Shown here: piece by piece, positions 50,567-64,000 of the stretch
Numbering within the stretch: position 1 is the first letter of the stretch
Layout of the letters: every line of letters begins with the position of its first letter
NCBI GenBank assembly: GCA_933228675.1
Contig: OW121741.1
Span: 75,940,629 to 76,004,628 of the forward strand
From: Stomorhina lunata
Taxonomy: Eukaryota; Arthropoda; Insecta; Diptera; Rhiniidae
Reading direction: 5' to 3'
DNA length: 64,000 nucleotides
The notes under the pieces: model-generated
Seen by the model: the letters and a program-made list of their open reading frames with translations, nothing else
Told to the model about the DNA's origin: nothing
Databases searched by the model: none
Made by a program: the position numbers and the translations under genes

Positions 50567-53358
50567 ACTAGACTATGACTAGACTATGACTAGACTATGA
50601 CTAGACTATGACTAGACTATGACTAGACTATTACTAGACTATGACTAGACTATGACTAGACTATGACTAGACTATGACTAGACTATGACTAGACTATGAC
50701 TAGACTATGACTAGACTATGACTAGACTATGACTAGACTATGACTAGACTATGACTAGACTATGACTAGACTATGACTAGACTATGACTAGACTATGACT
50801 AGACTATGACTAGACTATGACTAGACTATGACTAGACTATGACTAGACTATGACTAGACTATGACTAGACTATGACTAGACTATGACTAGACTATGACTA
50901 GACTATGACTAGACTATGACTAGACTATGACTAGACTATGACTAGACTATGACTAGACTATGACTAGACTATGACTAGACTATGACTAGACTATGACTAG
51001 ACTATGACTAGACTATGACTAGACTATGACTAGACTATGACTAGACTATGACTAGACTATGACTAGACTATGACTAGACTATGACTAGACTATGACTAGA
51101 CTATGACTAGACTATGACTAGACTATGACTAGACTATGACTAGACTATGACTAGACTATGACTAGACTATGACTAGACTATGACTAGACTATGACTAGAC
51201 TATGACTAGACTATGACTAGACTATGACTAGACTATGACTAGACTATGACTAGACTATGACTAGACTATGACTAGACTATGACTAGACTATGACTAGACT
51301 ATGACTAGACTATGACTAGACTATGACTAGACTATGACTAGACTATGACTAGACTATGACTAGACTATGACTAGACTATGACTAGACTATGACTAGACTA
51401 TGACTAGACTATGACTAGACTATGACTAGACTATGACTAGACTATGACTAGACTATGACTAGACTATGACTAGACTATGACTAGACTATGACTAGACTAT
51501 GACTAGACTATGACTAGACTATGACTAGACTATGACTAGACTATGACTAGACTATGACTAGACTATGACTAGACTATGACTAGACTATGACTAGACTATG
51601 ACTAGACTATGACTAGACTATGACTAGACTATGACTAGACTATGACTAGACTATGACTAGACTATGACTAGACTATGACTAGACTATGACTAGACTATGA
51701 CTAGACTATGACTAGACTATGACTAGACTATGACTAGACTATGACTAGACTATGACTAGACTATGACTAGACTATGACTAGACTATGACTAGACTATGAC
51801 TAGACTATGACTAGACTATGACTAGACTATGACTAGACTATGACTAGACTATGACTAGACTATGACTAGACTATGACTAGACTATGACTAGACTATGACT
51901 AGACTATGACTAGACTATGACTAGACTATGACTAGACTATGACTAGACTATGACTAGACTATGACTAGACTATGACTAGACTATGACTAGACTATGACTA
52001 GACTATGACTAGACTATGACTAGACTATGACTAGACTATGACTAGACTATGACTAGACTATGACTAGACTATGACTAGACTATGACTAGACTATGACTAG
52101 ACTATGACTAGACTATGACTAGACTATGACTAGACTATGACTAGACTATGACTAGACTATGACTAGACTATGACTAGACTATGACTAGACTATGACTAGA
52201 CTATGACTAGACTATGACTAGACTATGACTAGACTATGACTAGACTATGACTAGACTATGACTAGACTATGACTAGACTATGACTAGACTATGACTAGAC
52301 TATGACTAGACTATGACTAGACTATGACTAGACTATGACTAGACTATGACTAGACTATGACTAGACTATGACTAGACTATGACTAGACTATGACTAGACT
52401 ATGACTAGACTATGACTAGACTATGACTAGACTATGACTAGACTATGACTAGACTATGACTAGACTATGACTAGACTATGACTAGACTATGACTAGACTA
52501 TGACTAGACTATGACTAGACTATGACTAGACTATGACTAGACTATGACTAGACTATGACTAGACTATGACTAGACTATGACTAGACTATGACTAGACTAT
52601 GACTAGACTATGACTAGACTATGACTAGACTATGACTAGACTATGACTAGACTATGACTAGACTATGACTAGACTATGACTAGACTATGACTAGACTATG
52701 ACTAGACTATGACTAGACTATGACTAGACTATGACTAGACTATGACTAGACTATGACTAGACTATGACTAGACTATGACTAGACTATGACTAGACTATGA
52801 CTAGACTATGACTAGACTATGACTAGACTATGACTAGACTATGACTAGACTATGACTAGACTATGACTAGACTATGACTAGACTATGACTAGACTATGAC
52901 TAGACTATGACTAGACTATGACTAGACTATGACTAGACTATGACTAGACTATGACTAGACTATGACTAGACTATGACTAGACTATGACTAGACTATGACT
53001 AGACTATGACTAGACTATGACTAGACTATGACTAGACTATGACTAGACTATGACTAGACTATGACTAGACTATGACTAGACTATGACTAGACTATGACTA
53101 GACTATGACTAGACTATGACTAGACTATGACTAGACTATGACTAGACTATGACTAGACTATGACTAGACTATGACTAGACTATGACTAGACTATGACTAG
53201 ACTATGACTAGACTATGACTAGACTATGACTAGACTATGACTAGACTATGACTAGACTATGACTAGACTATGACTAGACTATGACTAGACTATGACTAGA
53301 CTATGACTAGACTATGACTAGACTATGACTAGACTATGACTAGACTATGACTAGACTA
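50567..53358. repeat. 11-bp satellite array, second block, about 254 copies
   Basis: The same unit and orientation (actagactatg) as at 4,774-12,740. It is essentially uniform; the only clear variant is attactag near 50,630. The flanks (gagctaaa on the left, cttggttattg on the right) differ from those of the first block. All frames on both strands are closed. Confidence 0.98.
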
Positions 53359-55214
53359 CTTGGTTATTGTTATTCTAAACAGTTTTCAAAAAATGTAAAT
53401 TCTTTTGACGGTTACTTATTTTAAAATTCTCTAAAAACACTTAACGAAAATCTGCAAGCATTTAACATTTTTGTGGTTGCAATTAATACGTGTATGGGTT
53501 TCATTTTTTAAAAATAATGAAAAAATCAAAGAATTTATAAAACATACAAAAACTATTTATAAGTAATAATACAAAAAAATTGAGTGAAAAAAAAAACTAA
53601 TAATAAATTGCAAACATATTGCAATAACATTTAATCGCATAATGCAACAACATTTACGTCTACATACTCAACTCTAAAAGTGTTTATTGTAACAACAAAA
53701 TAGCAATAATAAGAACAAAAACTCATAAGTGAATACAAAATAACAATAAGAATTACAAACATATTTACCAAATGTTAGGCCAGATACAGGCATTCATTCA
53801 ATAACGATCTACTCGATTCGATTCAATTCAATTCAAACTCCACAAAAAATGTGTAACAACACATGATATGGGAGTGTATGAAAATCCTAAACAAAAAATG
53901 AATTTCTGGCTGAATGCATTAGAAAACAATGAGGATGGATGTTGATAATAATGATGATTAGTATTTGTATCTACTTTAATACTACAAAGAATACGGAAAT
54001 ATACACTCGTTAAAAGAAATAAGTCATAGTCCAATCATGGTTTTTAAAAAAATTTTGTCAAATTTTGTCGAGTGTATGTTTCGCATTAACAAACATAAAA
54101 AGTTAATATTAACAAAGCAAAAACATATCAAGAACAAATTCAAAACTTTGCTAAAGAAGAAACATTAAAGATTTTATTCAACTGCAAACAAAACGCAGCA
54201 AACGTACATATGTTGCATGTACCGCATTTAGTGGTATTTGCGGTATTCTATTGTGCTTCACAACAACACAACGTTTTGTTAAATAAAAACTAGAGTTTTT
54301 GTATTCGGCTAATAAACACACAAAAATTCCAAATCTCCTTGTATTTTTGCCAAGAAGTTTATTCAACTTTGTCTTATAGTTTATCTGGCACCTGTCATAG
54401 CTGGAAAATGAAATCACTGTTGCTACTACTTTCCTAGTTCTGTGACTACTGATTTGGAATTATTTTTTTTTTTTTTCAGATTCAAGTATTTATTTTGGAT
54501 AACTACTTTTCATAGCCGTTTTCTAAATGCAAACACTCCCACTGAGTTCTTTGAAAAATAATCAACCATAAATTGAATCTGGAAAATTCTGGCAAAAGTA
54601 ACAACAATATCGATGTCTGGGGCTAAACTCAATTAAATTTGTTTGTCTTCCTGTTTTAAAAAGATTAACCTCCCTCTCTTTAAGCTTTTTCCCTTTATCT
54701 AAGTCTGTCCAGCTGCTGCAACTAATTTGGTCTTAGCCATTGAAACTATTACAATTAAAAGCTGCGATAATTCAAAATCCACCAAATGAACAGAAATAGT
54801 TTCAATCGTAATTTAAGCAAAAAAAAAACTAAAAGATTTGTTTGTCTGATTGTCCAAAGGTTTAGATTTTAGTGCGACTTATTCTTTGCAATTTTAGTCT
54901 CTGTCATTTAGATTTAGTTTCTTTTGAGAATCCTAAGATATTCGTTGTACAATCATATCTTGACTATCGATCGTTGGCTGACCACAAAAGTCCTTCCTAC
55001 TACTTAATCTTATTTAAAATGATTCTCGAACTTTCGATACAAACAAATATTTAAACAATCGTAAATTGGCCAGAAAAAAGGCTTTCAATTAAAGTGCAAC
55101 CGCATTACATTTTCCAAATCAAAGTATAAGTAAACAGGTTAATGTTTGTAGGAATACCCTACATTGAGCAGTTTTGGGCCAGAATGACGGACATGCTATA
55201 TAAATTGTTATAAC
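53359..55214. other. AT-rich unique DNA, no gene recognised
   Basis: Short minus-strand frames (53,828-54,034 and 54,178-54,417) and one plus frame (54,872-55,054) lack domains or fly-like codon structure. A tandem pentamer, attcgattcaattcaattca, is at 53,815-53,835. A polyT run followed by cag (54,462-54,480) looks like a splice acceptor, but no downstream exon was recognised. Confidence 0.45.
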
Positions 55215-58200
55215 CAACTAGACGATAGTCGAATGGACAATAGTCAACTAGACTATAGTCAACTGGACTATAGTCTACTGGACTATAGTCAACTGAACTA
55301 TAGTCGACTGGACTATAGTCGACTGGAATATAGACGACTGGACTATAGGCGATTGGACTATAGTCGACTGGACTATGGACGACTGGACTATAGTAAGCTG
55401 GACTATAGTCGATCGGAATATAGTCGATTGGACAATAGACGACGGGACTATAATCAACTGGAATGCATTCGACAGGACTATAGACGACTAGACTATAGGC
55501 GACAGGACTATAGTTGATTGGACTATAGTCGATTAGACTGTAATCGACTGGACTATAGTTGATTGGACTATAGTCGATTGGACTATAGTCGACTTTACTA
55601 TAGAAGACTAAACTATAGGCGACAGGACTATAGTCGACTGGACTGTAGTCGACTGGACTATAATCGACTGGACTATATTCGACAGGACTATAGTTGACTG
55701 GACTATAGTCGTCTGGACTATAGTCGCCTGGACTATAGTCGTCTGGACTATAGTCGACTGGACTATAGTCGTCTGGACTATAGTCGTCTGGCCTATAGTC
55801 GTCTGGACTATAGTCGTCTGGACTATAGTCGTCTGGACTATAGTCGTCTGGACTATAGTCGTCTGGACTATAGTCGTCTGGACTATAGTCGTCTGGACTA
55901 TAGTCGTCTGGACTATAGTCGTCTGGACTATAGTCGTCTGGACTATAGTCGTCTGGACTATAGTCGTCTGGACTATAGTCGTCTAAACTATAGTCGTCTA
56001 AACTATAGTCGTCTAAACTATAGTCGTCTGGACTGTAGTCGTCTGGACTATAGTCGTCTGGACTATAGTCGTCTCGACTATAGTCGTCTGGACTATAGTC
56101 GTCTGGACTTTAGTCGTCTGGACTTTAGTTGTCTGGACTTTAGTCGTCTGGACTATAGCCGTCTGGACTATAGTCGTCTGGACTATAGTCGTCTGGACTA
56201 TAGTCGTCAGGACTATAGTCGTCTGGACTATAGTCGTCTGGACTATAGTCGTCTGTACTATAGTCGTCTGGACTATAGTCGTCTGGACTATAGTCGTCTG
56301 GACTATAGTCGTCTGGACTATAGTCGTCTGTACTATAGTCGTCTGGACTATAGTCGTCTGGACTATAGTCGTCTGTACTATAGTCGTCTGTGCTATAGTC
56401 GTCTGGACTATAGTCGTCTGGACTATCGTGGTCTGGACTATAGTCGCATGGACTTTAGTCGTCTGGAATATAATCGTCTGGACTATAGTCGTCTGGACTA
56501 TAGTCGTCTGGACTATAGTCGTCTGGACTATAGTCGTCTGGACTATAGTCGTCTGGACTATAGTCGTCTGGACTATAGTCGTCTGGACTATAGTCGTCTG
56601 GACTATAGTCGTCTGGACTATAGTCGTCTGGACTATAGTCGTCTGGACTAAAGTCGTCTGGATTATAGTCGTCTGGACTATAGTCGTCTGGATTATAGTC
56701 GTCTGGACTATAGTCGTCTGGACTATAGTCGTCTGGACTATAGTCGTCTGGACTATAGTCGTCTGGACTATAGTCGACTGGACTATAGTCGACTGGAATA
56801 TAGACGACTGGACTATAGGCGATTGGACTATAGTCGACTGGACTATGGACGACTGGACTATAGTAAGCTGGACTATAGTCGATCGGAATATAGTCGATTG
56901 GACAATAGACGACGGGACTATAATCAACTGGAATGCATTCAACAGGACTATAGACGACTAGACTATAGGCGACAGGACTATAGTTGATTGGACTATAGTC
57001 GATTAGACTGTAATCGACTGGACTATAGTTGATTGGACTATAGTCGATTGGACTATAGTCGACTTTACTATAGAAGACTAAACTATAGGCGACAGGACTA
57101 TAGTCGACTGGACTGTAGTCGACTGGACTATAATCGACTGGACTATATTCGACAGGACTATAGTTGACTGGACTATAGTCGTCTGGACTATAGTCGCCTG
57201 GACTATAGTCGTCTGGACTATAGTCGACTGGACTATAGTCGTCTGGACTATAGTCGTCTGGCCTATAGTCGTCTGGACTATAGTCGTCTGGACTATAGTC
57301 GTCTGGACTATAGTCGTCTGGACTATAGTCGTCTGGACTATAGTCGTCTGGACTATAGTCGTCTGGACTATAGTCGTCTGGACTATAGTCGTCTGGACTA
57401 TAGTCGTCTGGACTATAGTCGTCTAAACTATAGTCGTCTAAACTATAGTCGTCTAAACTATAGTCGTCTGGACTGTAGTCGTCTGGACTATAGTCGTCTG
57501 GACTATAGTCGTCTCGACTATAGTCGTCTGGACTATAGTCGTCTGGACTATAGTCGTCTGGACTTTAGTCGTCTGGACTTTAGTTGTCTGGACTTTAGTC
57601 GTCTGGACTATAGCCGTCTGGACTATAGTCGTCTGGACTATAGTCGTCTGGACTATAGTCGTCAGGACTATAGTCGTCTGGACTATAGTCGTCTGGACTA
57701 TAGTCGTCTGTACTATAGTCGTCTGGACTATAGTCGTCTGGACTATAGTCGTCTGGACTATAGTCGTCTGGACTATAGTCGTCTGTACTATAGTCGTCTG
57801 GACTATAGTCGTCTGGACTATAGTCGTCTGTACTATAGTCGTCTGTGCTATAGTCGTCTGGACTATAGTCGTCTGGACTATCGTGGTCTGGACTATAGTC
57901 GCATGGACTTTAGTCGTCTGGAATATAATCGTCTGGACTATAGTCGTCTGGACTATAGTCGTCTGGACTATAGTCGTCTGGACTATAGTCGTCTGGACTA
58001 TAGTCGTCTGGACTATAGTCGTCTGGACTATAGTCGTCTGGACTATAGTCGTCTGGACTATAGTCGTCTGGACTAAAGTCGTCTGGATTATAGTCGTCTG
58101 GACTATAGTCGTCTGGATTATAGTCGTCTGGACTATAGTCGTCTGGACTATAGTCGTCTGGACTATAGTCGTCTGGACTATAGTCGTCTGGACTATAGTC

Positions 58201-60665
58201 GTCTGGACTATAGTCGTCTGGACTATAGTCGTCTGGACTATAGTCGTCTGTACTATAGTCGTCTGGACTATAGTCGTCTGGACTATAGTCGTCTGGACTA
58301 TAGTCGTCTGGACTATAGTCGTCTGTACTATAGTCGTCTGGACTATAGTCGTCTGTACTATAGTCGTCTGGACTATAGTCGTCTGAACTCTCGTGGTCTG
58401 GACTATAGTCGCATGGACTATAGTCGTCTGGACTATAGTCGTCTGGACTATAGTCGTCTGGACTATAGTCGTCTGGACTATAGTCGTCTGGACTATAGTC
58501 GTCTGGACTATAGTCGTCTGGACTATAGTCGTCTGTACTATAGTCGTCTGGACTATAGTCGTCTGTACTATAGTCGTCTGGACTATAGTCGTCTGGACTA
58601 TAGTCGTCTGGACTATAGTCGCATGGACTATAGTCGTCTGGACTATAGTCGTCTGGACTATAGTCGTCTGGACTATAGTCGTCTGGACTATAGTCGTCTG
58701 GACTATAGTCGTCTGGACTATAGTCGTCTGGACTATAGTCGTCTGTACTATAGTCGTCTGGACTATAGTCGTCTGTACTATAGTCGTCTGGACTATAGTC
58801 GTCTGAACTCTCGTGGTCTGGACTATAGTCGCATGGACTATAGTCGTCTGGACTATAGTCGTCTGGACTATAGTCGTCTGGACTATAGTCGTCTGGACTA
58901 TAGTCGTCTGGACTATAGTCGTCTGGACTATAGTCGTCTGGACTAAAGTCGTCTGGATTATAGTCGTCTGGACTATAGTCGTCTGGATTATAGTCGTCTG
59001 GACTATAGTCGTCTGGACTATAGTCGTCTGGACTATAGTCGTCTGGACTATAGTCGTCTGGACTATAGTCGTCTGGACTATAGTCGTTTGGACTATAGTC
59101 GTCTGGACTATAGTCGTTTGGACTATAGTCGTCTGGACTATAGTCGTCTGGACTATAGTCGTCTGGACTATAGTCGTCTGGACTATAGTCGTCTGGCCTA
59201 TAGTCGTCTGGACTATAGTCGTCTGGACTATAGTCGTCTGGACTATAGTCGTCTGGACTATAGTCGTCTGGACTATAGTCGTCTGGACTATAGTCGTCTG
59301 GACTATAGTCGTCTGGACTATAGTCGTCTGGACTATAGTCGTCTGGACTATAGTCGTCTAGACTATAGTCGTCTGGACTATAGTCGTCTGGACTATAGTC
59401 GTCTGGACTATAGTCGTCTGGACTATAGTCGTCTGGACTATAGTCGTCTGGACTATAGTCGTCTGGACTATAGTCGTCTGGACTATAGTCGTCTGGACTA
59501 TAGTCGTCTGGACTATAGTCGTCTGGACTATAGTCGTCTGGACTATAGTCGTGTGGACTTTAGTCGTTTGGACTATAGTCGTCTGGACTATAGTGGTCTG
59601 GACTATAGTCGTTTGGACTATAGTCGTCTGGACTATAGTCGTCTGGACTATAGTCGTCTGGCCTATAGTCGTCTGGACTATAGTCGTCTGGACTATAGTC
59701 GTCTGGACTATAGTCGTCTGGACTATAGTCGTCTGGACTATAGTCGTCTGGACTATAGTCGTCTGGACTATAGTCGTCTGGACTATAGTCGTCCGGACTA
59801 TAGTCGTCTGGACTATAGTCGTCCGGATTATATAGTCGTCTGGACTATAGTCGTCTGGACTATAGTCGTCCGGACTATAGTCGTCTGGACTATAGTCGTC
59901 TGGACTATAGTCGTCTGGACTATAGTCGTCTGGACTATAGTCGTCTGGACTATAGTCGTCTGGACTATAGTCGTCTGGACTATAGTCGTCTGGACTATAG
60001 TCATCTGGACTATAGTCGTCTGGACTATAGTCGTCTGGACTATAGTCGTCTGGACTATAGTCGTCTGGACTATAGTCGTCTGGACTATAGTCGTCTGGAC
60101 TATAGTCGTCTGGACTATAGTCGTCTGGACTATAGTCGTCTGGACTATAGTCGTCTGGACTATAGTCGTCTGGACTATAGTCGTCTGGACTATAGTCGTC
60201 TGGACTATAGTCGTCTGGACTATAGTCGTCTGGACTATAGTCGTCTGGACTATAGTCGTCTGGACTATAGTCGTCTGGACTATAGTCGTCTGGACTATAG
60301 TCGTCTGGACTATAGTCGTCTGGACTATAGTCGTCTGGACTATAGTCGTCTGGACTATAGTCGTCTGGACTATAGTCGTCTGGCCTATAGTCGTCTGGAC
60401 TATAATCGTCTGGACTATAGTCGTTTGGACTATAGTCATCTGGACTAAAGTCGTCTGGACTATAGTCGTCTGAGCAATAGTTGTCTGGGCAATAGTCGTC
60501 TGGACTATAGTCGTCTGGACTATAGACGTCTTTACTATAGTCTTTTGGACTATAGACTTTTGGACTATAGTCTTTTGGACAATAATCGTCTGAACTGTAG
60601 CCGTCTGGACTACTTTCGTCTGGACTATTATCGTCTGGACTATTATCGCCTGGACTAAAAACGTC
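55215..60665 (+). repeat. 15-bp satellite array (unit gtcgtctggactata), about 360 copies
   Basis: Each unit contains the perfect 10-bp palindrome gactatagtc. The left edge (55,215-55,720) and a matching stretch at 56,776-57,170 are highly variable; the right half is almost uniform. A phase shift occurs at 59,829 (ggattatatagtc). A block of about 1.46 kb is duplicated, and a rarer variant, tcgtggtctgg plus gcatgg, recurs at 56,427, 57,882, 58,391 and 58,811. Because 15 is a multiple of three, frames such as VVWTI, RLDYS and IVQTT repeats remain open for up to ~460 codons; most begin at TTG and none has any other support. Confidence 0.98.
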
Positions 60666-62454
60666 TGTAGCGTATTATCACTTTTATCTCTACCAAGAAA
60701 ACATGTAAACTACAACTTGATACCAAATGCAACCATCTGTAAATAGTTGCAACATTTTAGCAACGCAAAGCGAATGATCAGTTAGAGTTGTTCCCGTCTG
60801 TCTGGCTCGAGGTGGGCGTGTCACAAAAATCATCGTTATGAAATTAATTTTTAGAAAAATCATTGTTACTATTGAAGTAATTTTTATTCATTTGTAAGAT
60901 AGTTTTTTTTTTTTGTTGTTATTTTCATTTGCCGCTGTCTGCTAGATTATTTGTTTGTTTCCTTCTATTTCTGTTTTTTGTTTCTTAAATATTTTCTAGT
61001 TGTGAGTCTGAAGTTTTTCTACATTTGATTCTCGCTTACCTTGATATTGCGTGCAAGGTACCATTAAATACTTTTTGGAATCTTGCTGTGGCTAATCTTT
61101 TTTTTTGGTGGTTTTTCTTGTAATTGAACCGATAAAGGGGGAGAATGTGTGTGATTTTTGTAAATGTCTATTGATTATAAATGCAATTTGTTTAGTTTTT
61201 GTTGAACATATTGTTATTCCTACTCCAACTGTTAATAAATTATTAATTTTGTGTTTTTTTTTTTGTGGTATTTCTCCTTTTATTTATAATTGAATTTCGC
61301 ATGGGTTGATTAGAGGTTAATTTCCAGAAGAAATTAAAAATAATGGAAAGTATTAGAGAAAAGTTAATAGAATTAAGAAATTGATATAGTCTTAAATAGA
61401 GGCAATAGTCTTATTATAAGACTACAATCAAATGAATAGAGTTTAGTCTATTTCAAATACTAATTCGAATACTAATTCTAATACTAATTCTAATACTGAT
61501 TATTTTACTTAATAATATACAATTTCAGATTTAAAGTCCTCCGTTTAAGATCCCTTTTTCACATTTAAACAATAACTCAATATCACCAATTTTTAGTCTA
61601 CTTTTTGCTTTTGGTTTTAGTGCCCAGAAATCTATCATTTAAAGCGGCATATGTTACTTTCATTAACAGTATCAAAAGCATATTGAACAATATCGTTAAA
61701 TTGGATCTGCATAAAGCACACACAACCAACAATAAATGTTGCAAGAATACTTGTCGATCGTATGATCGCACTACAGCAACATAAAACACTAGTGCAACGA
61801 CAACAGCAACAATTACCAAGAGTAAAGAAACAAAAGAAGAAAAAAAACATAAAGTGGCGACAGCAGGCAAAGTGCCACATATTAATACTTAAAGAAATAA
61901 ATGACAACAACAACTGAAACATTAAACATCTATGCCACAAAGAAAATCTCAACAAAAAAACAACCTAAGCGCAAAAACCAACGACAAAATATCAACGAAA
62001 CCGCGACAAGCAGCAATTGGGCTTTTAAATAAAACAAACGTATCTACAACATTCAATAAAAACAATAAAAACAACAGCAACAACACTAGCACACAAATGC
62101 AACATAAAGCAACAACAACAACGCAAACTGTGGCAAAATTTAAGAGGCATAAGGATCACTTGAGATGGCACACAATAAAATTGCTACATGCTCAAAATAT
62201 TTTTGTGTTTCTTTATTTCAACCAAGATTTTTTTGTTTTAATTTCTTTTCTTCTATTTTTTTGTTCGGAAATCTTTCCTTAGCTTTGGCTGGCGTTGTTG
62301 TCGCTGCTGATGCTTTAAGCTTCAAAACATTCCCACACGCGATCTTTTGGAGAAGGGGTTTTTCGGCTGCTTTGTGGGATATGCGTTTGAAGGAATTGAT
62401 TGAAGAATTGTGAACCGTTTAATTCAATATTTAAATATTTGAGTTTCATAAATG
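60666..62454. other. Unique spacer; possible CAA-rich exon-like patch
   Basis: No gene is established. A 116-codon frame with a true ATG (61,932-62,282) is rich in Asn, Gln and Thr (NNKNNSNNTSTQ), as is typical of CAA-repeat sequence in fly genes, then ends in hydrophobic AT-rich translation. It lacks any recognisable domain and overlaps minus-strand frames (61,598-61,955). It may be exon, intron or chance. TAATACTAATTC repeats lie at 61,460-61,498. Confidence 0.4.
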
Positions 62455-64000
62455 GACGGAAATTGGCAAATTTTTATACCAAAAGAATTTCTATAAAAAA
62501 ATTTGTATAACGAAAAATTTCTATAAAAAAATTGTATAAGGAAAACTTTTCCATAAAAAAATTGTGTAACAACAAGTTTTCTATAAAAAAATTTTATAAC
62601 GAAAAACCTTCGTTTAAAAATTTTTATTACGAAAAACTTTCTATAAAAAATTTTTGAAACTCAAATTTTTCTATTCAAAATTTTTATAACAAAAAATGTT
62701 CTATAAAAATTTTTAACGAAACAATTTCTCTCAAAAATTTTTATGACGAAATATGTTCCATAAAAAATTTTTCAAACAAAAAATAAAAAATTTATTTAGA
62801 AAAATTTTCTATAAAAAGTTTTTAACGAAACAATTTTTGTAAGGAAAATTTTTCTATAAAAAAATTTTTATAACGAAAAATTATCGATCAAAAATTGTTT
62901 AAACAAAAAATTTTATTTTATCAAAACATTTTTAAATTGAAAAATTTTCTATCAAAAAATTTTGTAACGAAAAATTTAGCTAAAAGAATTTTCATAACGA
63001 AAAATTTCTATAAAAAATGTTTGTAAAAACTTTCTTTTTTATAAAAAATGTTTATTTTTATAACGAAAATTATTTAAAACAAATAATTTTCTATAAAAAT
63101 TTTTATAACGAAAAATTTTAAATAAAAAAATTTTGTAAAGAAAAATTTTATATCAAACATTTTTTTAACGAAAAATCACTATAAAAAATTTTTGTAAAAA
63201 CTTTCTTTTTTATAAAAAAAATTTATAACGAAAAGTTTCTATAAAAAAAATTTATAACAAAAAATTTTCTAACAAAAAATTTGTACGAAATATTTCTATA
63301 AAAAATTAAAAAAAATTTTATAACGAAAAATTTCTATAAAAAAATGTTTATAACGAAAAATTTCCATAAAAAAATATTTATAACAAAAAATTTTCTATAA
63401 AAAATTTTTTAAAATTAAATTCATTAAAATTAAATTTTCTATAAAAAATTTTTTAAACGAAAATTTAAAAAAAAATATAAAACAAAAAACTTTCAAAAAA
63501 AAAAATTTAAAACGAAAAATTTCTATAAAAAAATATTTAAAACGAAAAATTTCCTATAAAAAAATTTTTGTAAAGACAAATTTTCTACAAAAAAATTTTC
63601 TATAAAAAATTTTTATAACGAAAAAAATTTTAACGAAAAATTTTCTATAAAAAAATTTTATAACGAAAAATTTCTATAAAAAATATTTAAACCAAAAATT
63701 TTTATAAGAAAAAAACTTTATGACGACAAATTTTGCATAAAAAAACGAAAAATTTCTATAAAAAAATTTTATCACGAAAAATTTTTTTAATGAAAAATTT
63801 TCTAAAAGAAAATTTTGTAACAAAAAATTAAAAAAAAAATATAAAACAAAAAACTTTCAAAAAAAATTTTTAAAACGAAAAATTTCTATAAAAAAATACT
63901 TAAAACGAAAAATTTTCTATAAAAAAAATATTTAAAACGAAAAATTTTCTATAAAAAAATTTTTGTAAAGACAAATTTTCTACAAAAAAATTTTTATAAT
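62455..64000. repeat. Degenerate ~30-bp A/T-rich tandem repeat, continues past the window
   Basis: Units of about 30 bp alternate ttttctataaaaaa with atttttataacgaaaaa. The core ttttctata matches half of the palindrome in the 31- and 33-bp satellites, so this may be a decayed relative. Copies differ greatly by substitutions and indels. A block at about 63,470-63,598 (taaaacaaaaaactttcaaa ... tttgtaaagacaaattttct) is repeated at about 63,840-63,993, roughly 370 bp on. Confidence 0.9.

Noticed and set aside
54455..54485. Polypyrimidine tract with AG as a splice acceptor of a host exon
   Set aside because: PolyT runs are frequent here and no exon-like coding sequence follows.
56013..60473. Long frames of VVWTI, RLDYS and IVQTT repeats
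   Set aside because: By-products of a 15-bp satellite open in several phases on both strands; no independent coding evidence.
61932..62282. Asn/Gln/Thr-rich 116-codon frame with ATG
   Set aside because: CAA-rich low complexity followed by AT-rich hydrophobic translation; no domain, splice context or codon evidence strong enough to call a gene.

Overview
The window looks like a gene-poor, repeat-dominated piece of an insect nuclear genome, most likely a higher fly (Brachycera, perhaps calyptrate). The reasons are the AT-rich base composition, Tc1/mariner elements, a Jockey-like LINE fragment, tRNA-derived SINE-like sequence, and interspersed repeats carrying TA and GTCT/GACA microsatellites that resemble dipteran mini-me or DINE-like elements. 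No ordinary host gene could be supported. The only intact coding sequence is a mariner transposase. The species is inferred, not read from the sequence.

About half of the 64 kb is tandem satellite in seven blocks: an 11-bp repeat (4,774-12,740 and again 50,567-53,358), a 31-bp repeat (14,037-23,994), a 33-bp repeat in two opposed blocks (32,186-33,490 and 34,555-37,617), a 15-bp repeat (55,215-60,665), and a degenerate ~30-bp repeat running off the right edge (62,455-64,000). The 31-, 33- and 15-bp units are all built on a perfect palindrome centred on CTATAG. The first two share the same 16-bp palindrome, so they look like related satellites with different spacers.

Between satellites lie nested transposons. 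At 43-1,093 is a 1.05-kb foldback element with a TTA target duplication. At 25.6-26.9 kb is a dead LINE reverse transcriptase (minus strand). At 27.3-29.15 kb is a decayed mariner inside a host repeat, itself carrying another copy of that repeat family. At 30.3-30.8 kb is a 563-bp TA-flanked MITE. At 38.5-41.9 kb are further copies of the host repeat, one holding a SINE with a perfect 8-bp target duplication and a (TA)n tail. At 41,942-43,245 is a complete mariner with an intact 361-residue DD41D transposase. At 43.3-45.0 kb are Helitron-like sequence and two minisatellites.

The most unusual mobile structure is at 45,542-48,379: a TA-flanked, inverted-repeat-bounded element that holds three tandem ~788-bp units, each ending in the element's own terminal motif. 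A paralogous empty site at about 40.03-40.12 kb confirms its boundaries. The decayed mariner at 27.3 kb sits at the same TATA tract of another copy of that host repeat, so the tract looks like a recurrent landing site.

Many long open frames in this window are by-products of 15- and 33-bp tandem repeats (multiples of three) and are not presented as genes.
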